A DNA stretch of 64,000 nucleotides from Maylandia zebra (GCF_041146795.1 NC_135167.1:1689454-1753453); one strand, 5' to 3'; counted from the first letter of the stretch, positions 9,427 to 21,400 are shown. Notes: generated by a model from the sequence alone, not told the origin. A program made the numbers and translations.

Positions 9427-10205
9427 TGTCACGGCGACGGATGGCCGGTACTGAATAGGACTCAGGTGCAGAAACCCAGAGCGGAGACAGTAGATGATTT
9501 AATAGTTTATTACGGTTAAGTGCAAGGGGAACAAAAAAAAGGGAAACGTGGCAAAGACAGAAAATGACGAGACGTGGAGCCTTGGTGTGGCGTGCCCAGG
9601 GGAACGTGGCTAGGGCGAGGGAACGAGGCCTGAGAAGTGGAACGGAGCTGAGTGGGGAACAGTCACACTGAGGGGAGAGGATATAGAAGTTAGGCGGGTA
9701 GTGAAGGCAGCTCAGAAGTGGCCAGTATAAGAGCAGCAATTCTTACTTGCAGTTAGGGACCTGGAGTGTTTGAGAGGGGGATGATGAAGATCCAGGGGAG
9801 GCTGAGTGGCGTGGAAAGGCTGACCTGAGATCCGGGGCTCCAGATGGAGTGTGATGGCAGGAGGGCAGGCAGGTGAGGCACAGAGGGATTTCCAAAATGA
9901 TCACTAGGTATTCCAAGTCCGGAGGTGGAGTGAGCCAGGGTGGGTACAGCAACTGTAGCACAAAAGAGTCTTTGTTAGTAAGATGAATCACAGCGAGAAT
10001 TTGAAACACAAGACCTGTTACCAACATGGGTTGATGACGAACTGGCAGTGAGTGAACATCGATGTGTGGTTTAAATCCCTCTGGCTTGATAGCCTGCAAT
10101 AGGCTCCAGGTGTGCAGGAGCTGGAGTTGGCCCTGCCCAGGGGCGGATCCCAGGTCAGTTCAGGAGCCTAATGGAAACTCCAGCCACCCACCGTAGACCA
10201 TGACA
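9427..10205. mobile_element. Non-autonomous DNA element with TGTCA ends, about 779 bp
   Basis: The left end TGTCACGGCGACGG and the right end, read inward (TGTCATGGTCTACGGTGGG), form imperfect terminal inverted repeats. The element is flanked on both sides by atttg (9422-9426 and 10206-10210), a possible short target-site duplication. The interior holds purine-rich, GAACG-type degenerate repeats and no convincing protein. The superfamily is unassigned. Confidence 0.5.
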
Positions 10206-10539
10206 ATTTGTTTATGATTGCAGAAAATCGACCTGCTGTTTTGTTTGACGTGTGATTAACGATGTTTCTTTATTGTTATCTGCCGTATTTATTGCACCTC
10301 CTGCTGCCTTGATGGCCAGTTTTTGAAGATGTTGTATCTGACTGGTGGATGTTTGTGAAGGCTGATGGGTATGTGGCACATCTGCAGCTTTCGTTAGGCC
10401 ACGTTTGGCTTCAACTCGCAGTGCTAACTCAGTCTGATAAACTCGCCCACGGGGCCAGATGTCAGGTATGCTGGAACTTCAAGGCCACATCTGGCTCATA
10501 GAAGTCTTGCCAGGACTGTAGCTGAGTACTCAAAATAAC

Positions 10540-11020
10540 CCCAGTTTTTCTCACCTTCAACAAGAGTAAATAAAGATGAAATCCAGTTTTTTAGTCAGGC
10601 TCAGGCTTCAACCTCATTAGCTCCTGTGTTATGTTTGATTCGTCTTTCAAACTGAATTTGTAGATAAAATCTAGCATCACAGCCAGCTTCTCCTGACTCA
10701 GACTTTTTTAAACACTTTAGCAGCAAAGACACAATTATTGTGACTGGAAACACAAACATATTTGACCTGCTGGCTTCTTTGCACAGGCTACCTGTGATTC
10801 ATTGCATGGGGTTGCTGCTGATTACTGACGACGCTGCTCTCTTTGCCCTGACTGACAGTCAGAGCTTTCACAGCTGCAGACTCTGGAGGTCCTCGCTCTC
10901 TGGATCAGGACTTCTGCCTCACCAACAGTCTTCAAATCTCGACTAAAAACTCGCCTCAGCTGCAGGGTGAGAACAAGGATCCTGTTTTTACTTTTTGCTT
11001 CTAATTTTTCTTCCAAACTG
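10540..11020 (+). mobile_element. LINE relic (CR1/L2-like ORF2 fragment)
   Basis: Short stretches in shifting frames resemble the end of a LINE ORF2, including a 'tgtttgattcgtctttcaaa' segment (compare NLGV-FD-S in the L2 copy here) and a HRLPVIHCMGL-like patch. Stops and frameshifts break the frame throughout. The similarity is patchy, so both boundaries and clade are uncertain. Confidence 0.35.
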
Positions 11021-12709
11021 ATTTGGGATAACTTTGTTTTTTCTCCCTGACTGTAAACTGTAAACTGTGCAGTAACTGTCAGCCTGAAGCTCAGCCGGAG
11101 ACATCAGAGGGAAGCTGGGACGTCTGTGCAGACATTTTTATTGCATTTGATCATATTGGTACTTTCATTTTCTGAGGTCCGTGAGTCACTGTTCCAGTAA
11201 ATCCTGTGTTTCACAGAGTTTTCCAGCAGATGGCGACAAGAAGCAAGCAGCTGCTTCAGAAGGAAGAGCTGAGGTTTCATTTGTGTAACATGTTTTGTGT
11301 GGAGACAGTTAAAAATAATAAATGTGTGCATGGTGTATTTGCATGTGAGCGATGACAGATGCTGAAGCCCGGCGGGATCGATTACGTCTCTGTATCCGCT
11401 CTGACTGCAGCCTGACCTGCAGGTGGCAGCAAAGGCAAAGACAAGCGACGGACCGGCTGTCCTGCTTTGCATCACATGGTTCGCATCTGTCTCCTGCAGA
11501 TATTTGTGGACTGCTGAGCCGATGTCATGTAGCGCTGTTTCCCCATCAGGAAGCCATTAGGCCGCAGTGGTTACCTGCCTTCTCCCCCTCTCTGCAGCTA
11601 TTTTTCTCCAAGCACACTCACTTACTCCTTACTTGCTCTGCACACGCCCCCACTGCCAACACCTTGACAACAGGTGGTGGTACGAAAAGCCTTTCCAAGG
11701 TGCTGTCACGTTGTTGGGTTAGGCTTTTAAAACTAATAGCATTAGGCGGCCGGGGTCACAGCTTTTTACAGCGTCCTTGAAGTTGTGTTTAATTCGAAAT
11801 GTTGCAAAACTTTCTCTCTGCTGCTCGTCGGTGCACAAACACCCGGATAAATCTGGCTTCTATGGCTGCCAGTAGCGCACTGTCAACTCCCATGATCCTA
11901 AATAGCCACAGTCATAACAATGCCTGCGACTGGCCACAGCACTTCACAGCCACGAAGCCCCCCCGGCACGCTCAATTTATCATACATTTTGCACTTTCAC
12001 ACTGTTCACAGAAAGACCTTCATGTGGCATTAATGTTAGTTTGTGAAGAAGCCCTCTGACACCCCGCCTGATGCACCTTCCACGGCTCACAACCTGAAGG
12101 GAGAGGCGTGAGCCGAAGACCCCGCCGCACAAATGTGGGCAATTTGGTTTGCGGCTGACACCCGGCGCTCTAAATAAATGATCTAAATGCTCGCCAGAGA
12201 TTGTTTTGCCACTGCCGCCCCTCAGCAATGACACGAGGGGCGGGAGAGGGGGCCGACGCAACCCCGTGGCCCCGCGAAGCCCGGCCAGGATGAATATGTG
12301 GAAATGAGGCAGACATCCAGTAAATAATAGTTGCCATTGTGCCCCTCGGTGAGCAGGGGGGCTGGGGATGGGCTGGAGGGGAGGCGAGGAGGCAAGGGGG
12401 TGCGAGGGTGGTGGTGGGGGCTCTGCATGATATGCCAGGCCCTGACATGGCACCCAGACCCAGAGCTGTCACCCCTGCGGAAACATCACCCTCGCCTCCA
12501 CAATTTGTGCACTTAACACTTCAGTTGGCACATGACAGGTGCTTATTTCCCCGCACTGGCTTTCCCCCTCGCAGTGATGCCTCTGAGCCCAGGGCACGCT
12601 CAGCATCTGGTACGGGTGTCTGTCCGCCGAGCTGCTCGCTGGAAGTGTGCGACTACACCAGCGATACTTTTCACATCCGCTCACATCGCATTCGCAGCCC
12701 ACTGAGCTT

Positions 12710-12710
<1 letters not shown>
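11021..12710. other. Repeat-poor non-coding block
   Basis: No recognised mobile element and no splice-compatible protein frame is seen. Composition is balanced to GC-rich in 12060-12480, with mixed, non-tandem sequence of the sort found in conserved regulatory DNA. Reading frames of 100-170 codons here are GC-driven and show no family motif. Confidence 0.3.

Positions 12711-12713
<3 letters not shown>

Positions 12714-12758
<45 letters not shown>
12714..12758. repeat. (TG)n microsatellite
   Basis: An uninterrupted GT/TG dinucleotide tract of about 45 bp. It creates spurious Val-Cys reading frames. Confidence 0.97.
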
Positions 12759-12761
<3 letters not shown>

Positions 12762-12844
12762 GACAGAAGAGTCGTGTGTCTACAAAGAGGCTCAACATGG
12801 TGCATCAGATCTCTCGCACAAAGGGGACATGAGTTAGGATAAAT

Positions 12845-12846
<2 letters not shown>

Positions 12847-12881
<35 letters not shown>
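12847..12881. repeat. (GT)n microsatellite
   Basis: An uninterrupted dinucleotide tract of about 35 bp, only 88 bp from the tract at 12714-12758. Confidence 0.97.
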
Positions 12882-12886
<5 letters not shown>

Positions 12887-12899
12887 CACACAACCCCCC

Positions 12900-14740
12900 T
12901 CACATAATGTGTTAGTTTTGCAGTTAGTCTAACAAGCTTTCTCTTTGATCAGCACATTTTAATATTTGAATATATGGCATCAAAATCAGGATTCATGTGG
13001 AATAATCATCAAAATCTATGAAGTTAAACTCCACCACATGTCATCATTCGGACACAAAACGACACACCAAAATAAAACAGGAAGTGATAAAAACCTGCAA
13101 ACAGACTGAAGTTTTACTAGTAACGAACTAAAGGTTGTTATGCAGAGTTATTAATAATTTCTCGTTACTGCTCCTCTGACTCGGCCACGCTCTCAACAGC
13201 TGAATGAACTTCAGTCATTGTTTGAAAACCAAGAAGCTTTTGTATGAAAGACGGCTATTGTAAAACAGTCTGCTTGTAATTTTTTTCATATCTATTATAT
13301 CAGTGCATTAAAAATAAATATAAATAGATTTATTACATGTGCCATGAAAATGACACAGGTCGAAGATGACATCACGGATCGCAGAATCGCAGGATGGAGT
13401 GGAATGAAATAGGATGAGGATGTTGGGCTGTATTTTGTCCATGTGTGGTTTAACCGCAGACGTCACCCGCGGTGTTACGAGTGAACGCTGCGTAATCATC
13501 CTGCCTGGCTCTTAGAATGACCACAGTTTACAAAATTACTAACATTTTATTCAACATGACATAAAATCAGTGACTGCGCTCACAGACTTCTATGTGAAAG
13601 GCCCTTTGCAGCTATCGCCCCCTGGTGGTTGGTCATTAAATGTGCATGTTTCGGGTGCTTTTGCGATGGCTTCACTTTTTAACCCCAACCGTCAAAACCT
13701 TTCAACGCTAAAGAGACGACACGTTTTTTTGCCATCAAACTCTCCCTGCTGCTGTTTTTTACCTGTAGAATGATCTACAGCTGGAGGAGGTTGGGGTGGA
13801 TGGATGGGTTTCCAACACCACAGACAAGCTGCTGTTTGTTTCCCGCGTACATGCTCTTATGCATGCTTTTCCGGCTCCGTGTGATGATAACGTGTGGGTG
13901 AGTGCTTCCATGTTTTCACACTTTCACCTTCCACAGGAGATTTTTCTGTGTTTCTGACTCTGTGACTGACTCAGCCGAGAAAGGAAGCGGCGGGGTCTGC
14001 GTTCACCTCCCCGTCGGCTACTGAATGTAACCCACGTGATGGATCCATGCAAGGAAAGATTGTGTAAAAGAAGTTATTGATCAGAGCTCCGAGGTCACCG
14101 ATTAGTCCTGAATCATACGCTCATTTGTATCTGCGACAAAATCTGCGTCATCGAAAGGCCACTTGTGCTGGAGTTAAACTAGTTTAAGTAAATGTTGTGT
14201 GGCTGGTATTGTCAAAGTATGTGAGAATACACCTTCCTTGAAATGGCTGTAAGCTGTTTGGCCTTGAAAGTACCCACGCTCCCCCGTGTTATAAATAATT
14301 GAATGTCCTGTTGAGACCGGCTCTTACCTTGGCGCCCTAAATGACTTTCCCGGATACTGTAATCACACTTGTCATGCTTAAGTCCTTTCCTTCTTGAAGT
14401 CAAAGTCACGGTTTTCATCCTTCACTCCTAAATCCCACGGCTGCGGTTGACAATTCAAAAACAGGAGTGGGACTACTCCACTTTCTGTCCTTGTCAATCA
14501 CGAGGAGTCTGACTCCTTTCCTGCAGGCCACAGTCAAGACTGCAGGGAACGATTGTCAGGTGGCATTACTGTCCCACGAACGCAGCTAAAAGCCGGCTTT
14601 TTTACATTACAAAAAAATGTGGATGCATTATTTAACACAGCGATCAGGCGCAATTTCTACGAAGATCCTGAGTTCTAAAACGGACGCTTGCAGCCAAGAC
14701 TCCTGGGTGATGGTGAGGCGGCTGTGTGACAGGACTGCTT
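12900..14740. other. Non-coding stretch, nothing recognised
   Basis: No exon, tandem array or clear mobile element was identified. The segment near 13515-13650 shares a short 'acattttattcaacatgac' motif with 61530-61560, so part of it may be an old dispersed repeat. Confidence 0.35.
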
Positions 14741-14753
14741 CAGCTTCTCTCCT

Positions 14754-14754
<1 letters not shown>

Positions 14755-14830
<76 letters not shown>

Positions 14831-14852
14831 CACACACACACACACGCACACA
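14755..14852. repeat. (CA)n microsatellite, about 98 bp
   Basis: A long CA tract with only two CG interruptions near its right end. It is the longest nearly pure tract in the window. Confidence 0.97.
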
Positions 14853-15545
14853 CTTAAGGAATGCTTTGAATGTGCTGCTAACCTTAACTGTGACTGCGTC
14901 GTAGATGTAACTCTATAGAATAGTGTCTTTGTCTGGGAACTATTTTCCGTAGCGTAATAATAAACTTCCAGTGAATGTCAGGGACGCTGCCGTGCAACGC
15001 TGACAGTTTATGAATTCAAAGGCAAAGCTAATTCACTCACAGACATTAATTTTAATATGCACCCATTTTCAAAGCACTTCAGGTGAAAACAAAGGAAACA
15101 GAGCCGAGCTCGTCTTCTGTGTGAAAGCAGTGCACCCATGCATTCTGCACTGACAGCAGCGTACTCACATATACTCGCTTTAAAAAAAAAAAAAATCTGA
15201 GAAAAATTGAGGATTTCACATCAGACTTATTACATAAACAGAAGCCAGCAGCGTTACATCGTTCGTGCAGCTTTTACTTATTTTTACTGAATGAATATTA
15301 TGTGAAATCTGCGATATTTGATTAAGCATGCCACAGGGTCGTCACTTCATGAGGACCGTGGCGATTTTGGAGCCAGAGGTGACCGTCTTTGGTTACCAGA
15401 CTGCGTCCACAGACTCTGTGGGAGCGGACCGAGACACCTGCTGCTTCACCTCGTTCTCATTTCTTTGCTGAAATCCTTCTGCATTCACAAATATGTTCTG
15501 GAGAAGAAAATCTCTTCTCTGACCAAAGACCAAAATGATCTCTCT

Positions 15546-15602
15546 CACACACACACACACACACGCACGCACGCACACACACACACACACACACACGCAC
15601 AT

Positions 15603-15641
<39 letters not shown>
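15546..15641. repeat. (CA)n/(CG) interrupted microsatellite
   Basis: A CA tract of about 96 bp with several CGCA interruptions. It ends 26 bp left of the left terminus of the DDE transposon at 15668. Confidence 0.97.
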
Positions 15642-15645
<4 letters not shown>

Positions 15646-16058
15646 GAACAAGTGTGTCCTGGTATTACAGTTTTTCTCGATTGCTAAAACACATTTCTTG
15701 AAACTACGCCTCATATCCTCACAACAGTAAACACAAATCCATAACCTCTCACTCAATTTCCCAAACATCCTATTTCCAGGTCAAAATGAAGCTCTACACC
15801 CAAAACTATTCACTCCTGCTGAAAAACCAAACTTTGCCCTCAGACATCAAACACAAGCCCTCAAAAACACACACACTACAACAGAGTTTTGCACACTGGT
15901 ACAATTAATTCAAAACAATAGTTCCAAAACAAATAGGTTGCTTATGGTTCTCCCCTTCAAAACCCTTGTCACATGATAAACACAAAAGACGCAACCAATG
16001 TATGTACAGTGGCACATTGTCATTCATGTACTATACAGTACAACACACACCAGAAACA

Positions 16059-17844
16059 TTATCCCACCTCAGCATCTTGTCTTTGGTCTGGGTCAGGCCA
16101 GAGAATCTCATCCACATCACAGGCTATATTGGCCCCAGCCAGGCAGCGGGGGTAAAATCCTCTTGCATGCCTGATCCACCCCTGGCATGCATCTACTGAT
16201 ATGTCTAGGCAGGCCTCTTCCATGGCCTGAAGGAGGTGAACACGGACATAAGGTTCTCGGCCATACACTTTCCACCGCCATGCCGAAAATAACTCCTCTA
16301 TCGGGTTTAGAAAGGGAGAGTATGCAGGCAGAAAGATATTAGAAAACCTTGGGTTATTGGTAAACCAGTCACGAACCAGAGCAGCGCGATGGAAGCTGAC
16401 GTTATCCCACACAACAACGTAGTGAGGCTGCTCTGGCTGTGCTGGTTCCCTGTAGTGCAGCTGGAACATATGTTGTCTTAAACCATCAAGAAAAGCAAGG
16501 AGAAGCATAGTGTTATAGGGTCCTAGTACGCCATGGTGGTGGAGTACCCCTCGTTGGCTGATGGCTGCGCACATAGTGACATTCCCCCCACGCTGACCAG
16601 GGACATTTACAATAGCCCGATGGCCAATTATGTTCCTCCCCCTTTTCCTTCTTTTGGTCAGGTTAAAACCTGCCTCATCCACAAAGATTATTTCATGGGG
16701 AACAGGCCGTCCTTCAATCTCAAAGATTCTCTGCAAAACACATAACACAGTAGAGTCAATCGGTACCCTGAACCACAGTTCAAGAGTGCTGAAATGGCAG
16801 CATAAACTGCCATGCTGTGATGGTACACAATACTTTATACAGTATCAAAACTCATACCTGAACATATTCCACACGTTGGTTCTTCACTCTGTCAGAGTTT
16901 CGTTCGAAAGGGACTCGGTATGCCTGTTTCATCCGGAATTGATTCTTTCGGAGGATGCGGTCAATTGTGGAGAGGCTGATGGCATTTATGCCTCGAAAAA
17001 GATGATCATCCTCAATCACTCTCCTTTGAATCTCTCGCAGGCGGATTACATTATTTGCAATTACCATGTTTACAAGTTCCCTCTCTTGCTCCTCCGACAA
17101 AAGCCTTAACCTGCCTCCACCAGGTGGTCGTCTCTGTGTCCTACAAAAATAGAAGCACTCATTACTGTAACTGTCACACATTCATTTTACAGGAAAATAA
17201 TGGAAACATACTGAAACTCAAGACACATAAGTTCAGTAACTTACAAGTTACTGTACAAAGCAGTCTTACTGCAAGTACACCTACCTGTTTTCCTCCCTGA
17301 AGGTTCTGATGATGGAGGCAACAGTGAAGCGACTCAAATTTGGTTGTACTCGTTGCCCAGCCTCCCTCATAGTCATCCCATGGACAAGGACATGGTCAAC
17401 TAAAGTGGCTCGAATTTCATCCGAGACTGACTGTCTTCGTGCCCTTGCTCTTCCCCTTCCTTGTCGCCGTCGTTCTCCACCTCCACCTCCTTCACCACGT
17501 CCTCCTCCTCCTCCACCTCTCCCTCCTCCTCCACCACCTTCCTGTTGTCCTAGACCACCTCCTCCTCCTCTTCCACCACGTCCTCCTCTTTCACCATGTC
17601 CTCTTCCTCCACCACGTCCTCCTCCTTCACCACGTCCTCCTCTTTCACCATGTCCTCTTCCTCCACCACGTCCTCCTCCTTCACCACGTCCTCCTCTTTC
17701 ACCATGTCCTCTTCCTCCACCACGTCCTCCTCCTTCACCACGTCCTCCTCTTTCACCATGTCCTCTTCCTCCACCACGTCCTCCTCCTTCACCACGTCCT
17801 CTTTCTCCACCACGTCCTCTTCCTTTGCATCTCTTTGGATCCAT
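16059..17844 (-). CDS. DDE-superfamily transposase, three exons, about 504 aa
   Basis: The exons are 17844-17285, 17140-16858 and 16730-16059 (stop included), with donors GTAGGT and GTATGA and acceptors TTTTTGTAG and TTTTGCAG. Splicing gives an uninterrupted frame of about 504 residues. Exon 1 encodes a Gly/Arg-rich (RGG/RGEGGG) N-terminus of about 125 residues, then a helix-turn-helix region (VSDEIRATLVDHVLVHGMTM, REAGQRV, FTVASIIRTF). Exon 2 continues a second DNA-binding segment (LREIQRRV, STIDRILRK). Exon 3 is the catalytic domain: first Asp in IIFVDEAGF, second in VVWDNVSFH, and Glu in YSPFLNPIEELFS. The second Asp is separated from the first Glu of PIEE by 35 residues, so it is a DD35E/36E-type member and not classical DD34E. 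It would bind the TIRs and catalyse cut-and-paste in the nucleus. The RGG-rich extension is unusual. Confidence 0.85.
17575..17822 (-). repeat. 54-bp coding minisatellite (three 18-bp subunits) within the transposase
   Basis: About four and a half copies of a 54-bp unit, each made of three related 18-bp subunits (plus strand 'ccacgtcctcctctttca', 'ccatgtcctcttcctcca', 'ccacgtcctcctccttca'). On the minus strand each unit encodes GERGGRGEGGGRGGGRGH. Both 54 and 18 are multiples of three, so expansion keeps the frame. The opposite strand gives spurious Pro/Ser-rich frames. Confidence 0.9.
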
Positions 17845-18224
17845 TGTTTCAAACCTGAATGAGCTGACTTTGGCCCTTTTATCTATCCATCGCAGGTTCT
17901 GATTGGTGTGTGCTAAATTTTGACTCCTAGTGTTTCCACCTGGTTAATTGTGTGCTAATTGAGCTCAAGCTATGCTGACTTAAGTTAACATTATTGCATG
18001 CTAGTGCTTTCTAAATGACTACATGGTGTAAGCACTGTAAAATGTAGGGATTTGTGTGTAGAGTTTTGCAGTAACAGTTCACCAAATTTGAGTCATGTGT
18101 CAAAGCAGGGAATAGTGTTTATAGTTCAGGGAAATGGGTGTGCTTTTTGACCAATAGCGTTACGGTTTTGAAATTTTAGTTTAGAGGCCTGGTTATAGTG
18201 TTTAAGCAATCGAGAAAAACTGTA

Positions 18225-18950
18225 ATAAACCATGGTGGACACGCGTTTGGTGCTGCAGATTTCCAGCTCCTCCGTGCCGCAGAGAGGCCGGCCCTGACAG
18301 GTACGGAGGAGAGGCCAGCTGTAAGCAATAGCCAGGTGGTCCCAGTCCCAGCCCCCACCCCCCACCATCGCCACATCAGCCCACCGCTGCCCTGATTGGC
18401 GTTAATTGGCAGGTAGTGGAGGAGGGGGGGTCAAAGGGGAACAGAGGATGGGGGGAGGGAAAGGAGCTGTGGAACAGAGAAAAACTCACCTGTCAAACCT
18501 GCGATAACGTTTCTGTTTCACAATCAGTGCAAAAGGTTCACCTGAAATCAGCCTCACAGTTATTCTGACTCACCTCAGCAGGAAAGTCAGAAGAAGCTTT
18601 CATCTCTGTGAAACTAGTGACTCAGGTTAGACCCAGAGCCTCCTCTGCATCGTACCCAAGCTACACTCCCAACAGACAACGAAGAAGAAACAACAGATGT
18701 TGGATATGATATAAAAACACACAACAAATATGACATATTAACATCCTGTATGTTATGAACAATGCACAGCCATTACAATTCCTGACAACCATCTAAATAA
18801 ATGTTATATTCTACTGAAAAGATGAATCATGCATTTCCATTTATTTTTGTCCACTTATCCTAAGCTTGGCCACGTCCTCCTGAGAAGTTCCCACGCCGGC
18901 CAAGAGACTCTCAGCGTGTTCTTTGTTAGTTTCCGTCGGATTTAAGACTT
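18225..18950. other. Non-coding stretch, nothing recognised
   Basis: This is unique-looking sequence to the right of the DDE element. No exon-like frame, tandem array or known repeat was recognised. Confidence 0.35.
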
Positions 18951-18957
18951 TGCCTTA

Positions 18958-19170
18958 ACCCAGGCCTCGAGGGCCGGAGTCCTGCAGGTTTTAGATGTGT
19001 CCTTCAGCCAACACAGCTGATTTAAATGGCTAAATTAACTCCTCAAGACTTCTTGAAGTTCTCCAGAGGCCTCGTAATGAACTAATCGTTAGATTGAGGT
19101 GTGTTGACCCAGTCTGAGATCTAAAAGCTGCAGGACACGGCCCCTGAGGCCTGGAGTTCCCCACCCCTGC
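18958..19170. mobile_element. Fold-back MITE of about 210 bp
   Basis: The left arm 'aggcctcgagggccggagtc' with 'ctgcaggttttagat' (18962-18994) is the approximate inverse of the right arm (19119-19152: 'gatctaaaagctgcaggaca', then cggcccctgaggcctgg). Motifs such as 'ccagaggcctcgtaatgaac' belong to a small palindromic element I recall as common in percomorph fish. The left terminus looks clipped relative to the right. Confidence 0.6.
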
Positions 19171-19229
19171 CACGAACACGTGGACTAGGAAGTCGAGAAC
19201 CGTCTGCGTTTTTCATATAAATAAAAACC

Positions 19230-19406
19230 TCCCTGAGCTCTGCCAGCGGTTTCTTCCTGTGAAAAGGGAGTTTTTCCTTCCCACTGTCGCCAAGTGCTGC
19301 TGATAGGGGGTCGTCTCATTGTTGCCGTTCCTCTGTATTATCGTGGGCTCTTTACCTCAGTGTAAAGCACCAAACTGAGACTTTATAAATAAAAGTGAAC
19401 CGAATT
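19230..19406 (+). mobile_element. L2-clade LINE 3' tail (5'-truncated)
   Basis: It carries the same 3' UTR block as 45415-45640 ('ggtttcttcctgtgaaaagg', 'ttttccttcccactgtcgcc', final 'aataaaagtgaaccgaatt'). No coding sequence is present. The orientation is plus. Confidence 0.7.
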
Positions 19407-21400
19407 AGGAGATTAAACGTTTGGAAACGATGAATCTGGCAGTGAAAATGAGGTGGAATGCATGGTTTTAATGCAGGTACTCTGTAAAAGAAGGCTGATT
19501 ACGAGTCATATTTTTAACTCGGGAGCCGTACGAGGCTAAGCGAAGCAGAGATGAGGAGCTGAGATGAACAGACAGCGGGGTCACGCCGCCATCAGCCGCC
19601 TGCTGACCAGCAACCGCTGTGCTGAACAGGAATCAATACTGAGACCCAATAACCACGAGTTTATGAAGAAGATGCACTTGCCTCCTTCGCCGTGGCTTTT
19701 AAGGCAGCTGCTCGCAGGCCTGGACTCAAGATAAACATAACCCGCATGACTCCCGGTAATTGTTTGTTGAGCAGTTCAGACAAACCGGCTGAATGAACGG
19801 AGGCACTCAATAGTGTCTCCTTGTCACTCCAGTGACAGTTACTTTGCAGGGACTGAAAAACATGTTTTTCTGGCTCTTTCTTCAGAAAACCTTTTTATCC
19901 TTCTGTTTTTACCCATTTCTTCTTGGCCTGAACCTGCGTGACTCACTCTTTTCTTCCCTCTAGGCTAAATTGATGGCAGTGCAGGAGTTAATTGTTCAGG
20001 CATGTGTTTGGCTTCCTGATGGAGAGTGGATGTGGATCAGGGTGGGGTCATGGTTAACAATGACATGGTTTTTTTCCCTGGGCGCTGGAAATGGAGAAGA
20101 GGCCATGGGAGAGTGCTGAACACGGGGGGGTGAATAGGAGTTCCACCGAGGCACTTAAACCTGTCTCTATACAGCCGGCAACAAAGGCGAGAAATCATCG
20201 TACACATCAGAGACGATGGCATATCCAATGAGAGACGCTGCTGCACAGAGACGGCGGACACACAAAGAGCCTCCATTTGTCAGCATGAAAAGAAGTGTGA
20301 CATACAGTAAAATAGGCGCAGAACAGTTAGCTTTCAAGAGTGAACTCTGAGAAAACTTCAAAAACTTTCATTTATAATTTCATACAGATGTGATGACTGC
20401 CACTTCGCTTTGTTAGGCAGGTTTTAGTCTGAAAGGACCATTTATGGAGAAGTTAAAAGCAAAGGCGGCTGCGAATAAAGTGCACGAAACCACAAACTGG
20501 ATTATCAGCCACACACCAAGATTTCTTTATGTCTTCTATATGTTTCCGACAATCAAAGGAAAGCTTAACAAAGACACTGAAAATACATTTTTGAAAGCCT
20601 TTGATATTTACAGACTTGGTTTAGTGGAAGAGACTCGTGGTCCACAGTCTGTGTCATTATTAACAGAAAGCCGTGGCAGATTCAAATCGATCGAACAAAC
20701 TGATCCTGCTATCGGATGATTATTATAAAAACCAACACGAGCCACTGGAAGTACCCAACAGCCTGGAGGAGAAGGAGGATTTGTGATGATTAAAAATAGC
20801 AGGAAGTCTTGAATGACACAAAGAAAAAAACAGTGCGTAAAGAGAAACAGCTGCATTCAGCTCCCTGGTTTTATTCTTAGACTCAAGCAGAGCAACTTTG
20901 CATGAGTCACAGTTCAAAATAATGCGTCTTTAACTCTTCCTGGGGCTCTGAACCTCCTCAGCCCGTCCTCTGTCTGATAACCAGATCATTGCAGGTCAGC
21001 AAATTTCCTCCTCAAACTACGAATATCTCAAAAACTGTTAAAGGACGTTTTCATGGCTGCTTCTTACCATTGAGATCAGTCAGGCCTGCAAAATCCCCTG
21101 CTGACACAGGTTTATTCTGATTGGCTGTTGCTCACAGCAGGTGGGCGGCTCTCCACATGACGATATCCTCGCTCTGTGACATCATTCAGGTCCAAGAGTA
21201 GAAGCAACTGAGATAAACTGAGTGTTCAGAGTAATCAGCAGGCATTGAATCTTTGTCTGTCGTATACTGACCTCATTATTTGAACCCTTGGACACGTTTA
21301 ATACAAACAGTCGTCCTTTGAGATCTTTGAGAAGAAGAACCGGCCCACTGTGATGGCATGTAATTAACCTCACGGCCGCCATATTACTGGCTACATGATG
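19407..21400. other. Non-coding stretch, nothing recognised
   Basis: No mobile element or exon identified. A 91-codon open frame at 20444-20719 (plus) starts MEKLKAKAAANKVHETTNW. It shows no recognisable domain, has no splice partner and is probably chance. Confidence 0.35.

Larger units (their letters stand above)
15668..18222 (-). mobile_element. IS630/Tc1/mariner-type DNA transposon, apparently intact, spliced transposase
   Basis: The left end CAGTTTTTCTCGATTGCTAA at 15668 and the reverse complement of the right end at 18222 agree at 24 of 25 positions. A TA lies immediately outside each end (15666-15667 and 18223-18224), the target-site duplication of this superfamily. The total length is 2555 bp. 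The only gene inside is the minus-strand transposase (17844-16059). Near-perfect TIRs, an unbroken coding sequence and consensus splice sites suggest a recent insertion. Element boundaries are direct observation; recent activity is inference. Confidence 0.9.

Noticed and set aside
12339-12842. 167-codon plus-strand frame
   Set aside because: It runs from GC-rich non-coding DNA into a TG microsatellite and has no recognisable domain.
14617-14904. His-Thr repeat 'protein' over the CA tract (also at 15318, 26761, 29294, 34709)
   Set aside because: Translation of a (CA)n or (TG)n microsatellite; the composition has no protein-family meaning.
16533-17300. Plus-strand frames over the DDE element
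   Set aside because: They are shadows of transposase exons 2 and 3, which carry the recognisable motifs on the minus strand.
17309-17902. Proline/serine-rich plus-strand frames of up to 197 codons
   Set aside because: They are antisense to the RGG-encoding minisatellite in transposase exon 1.
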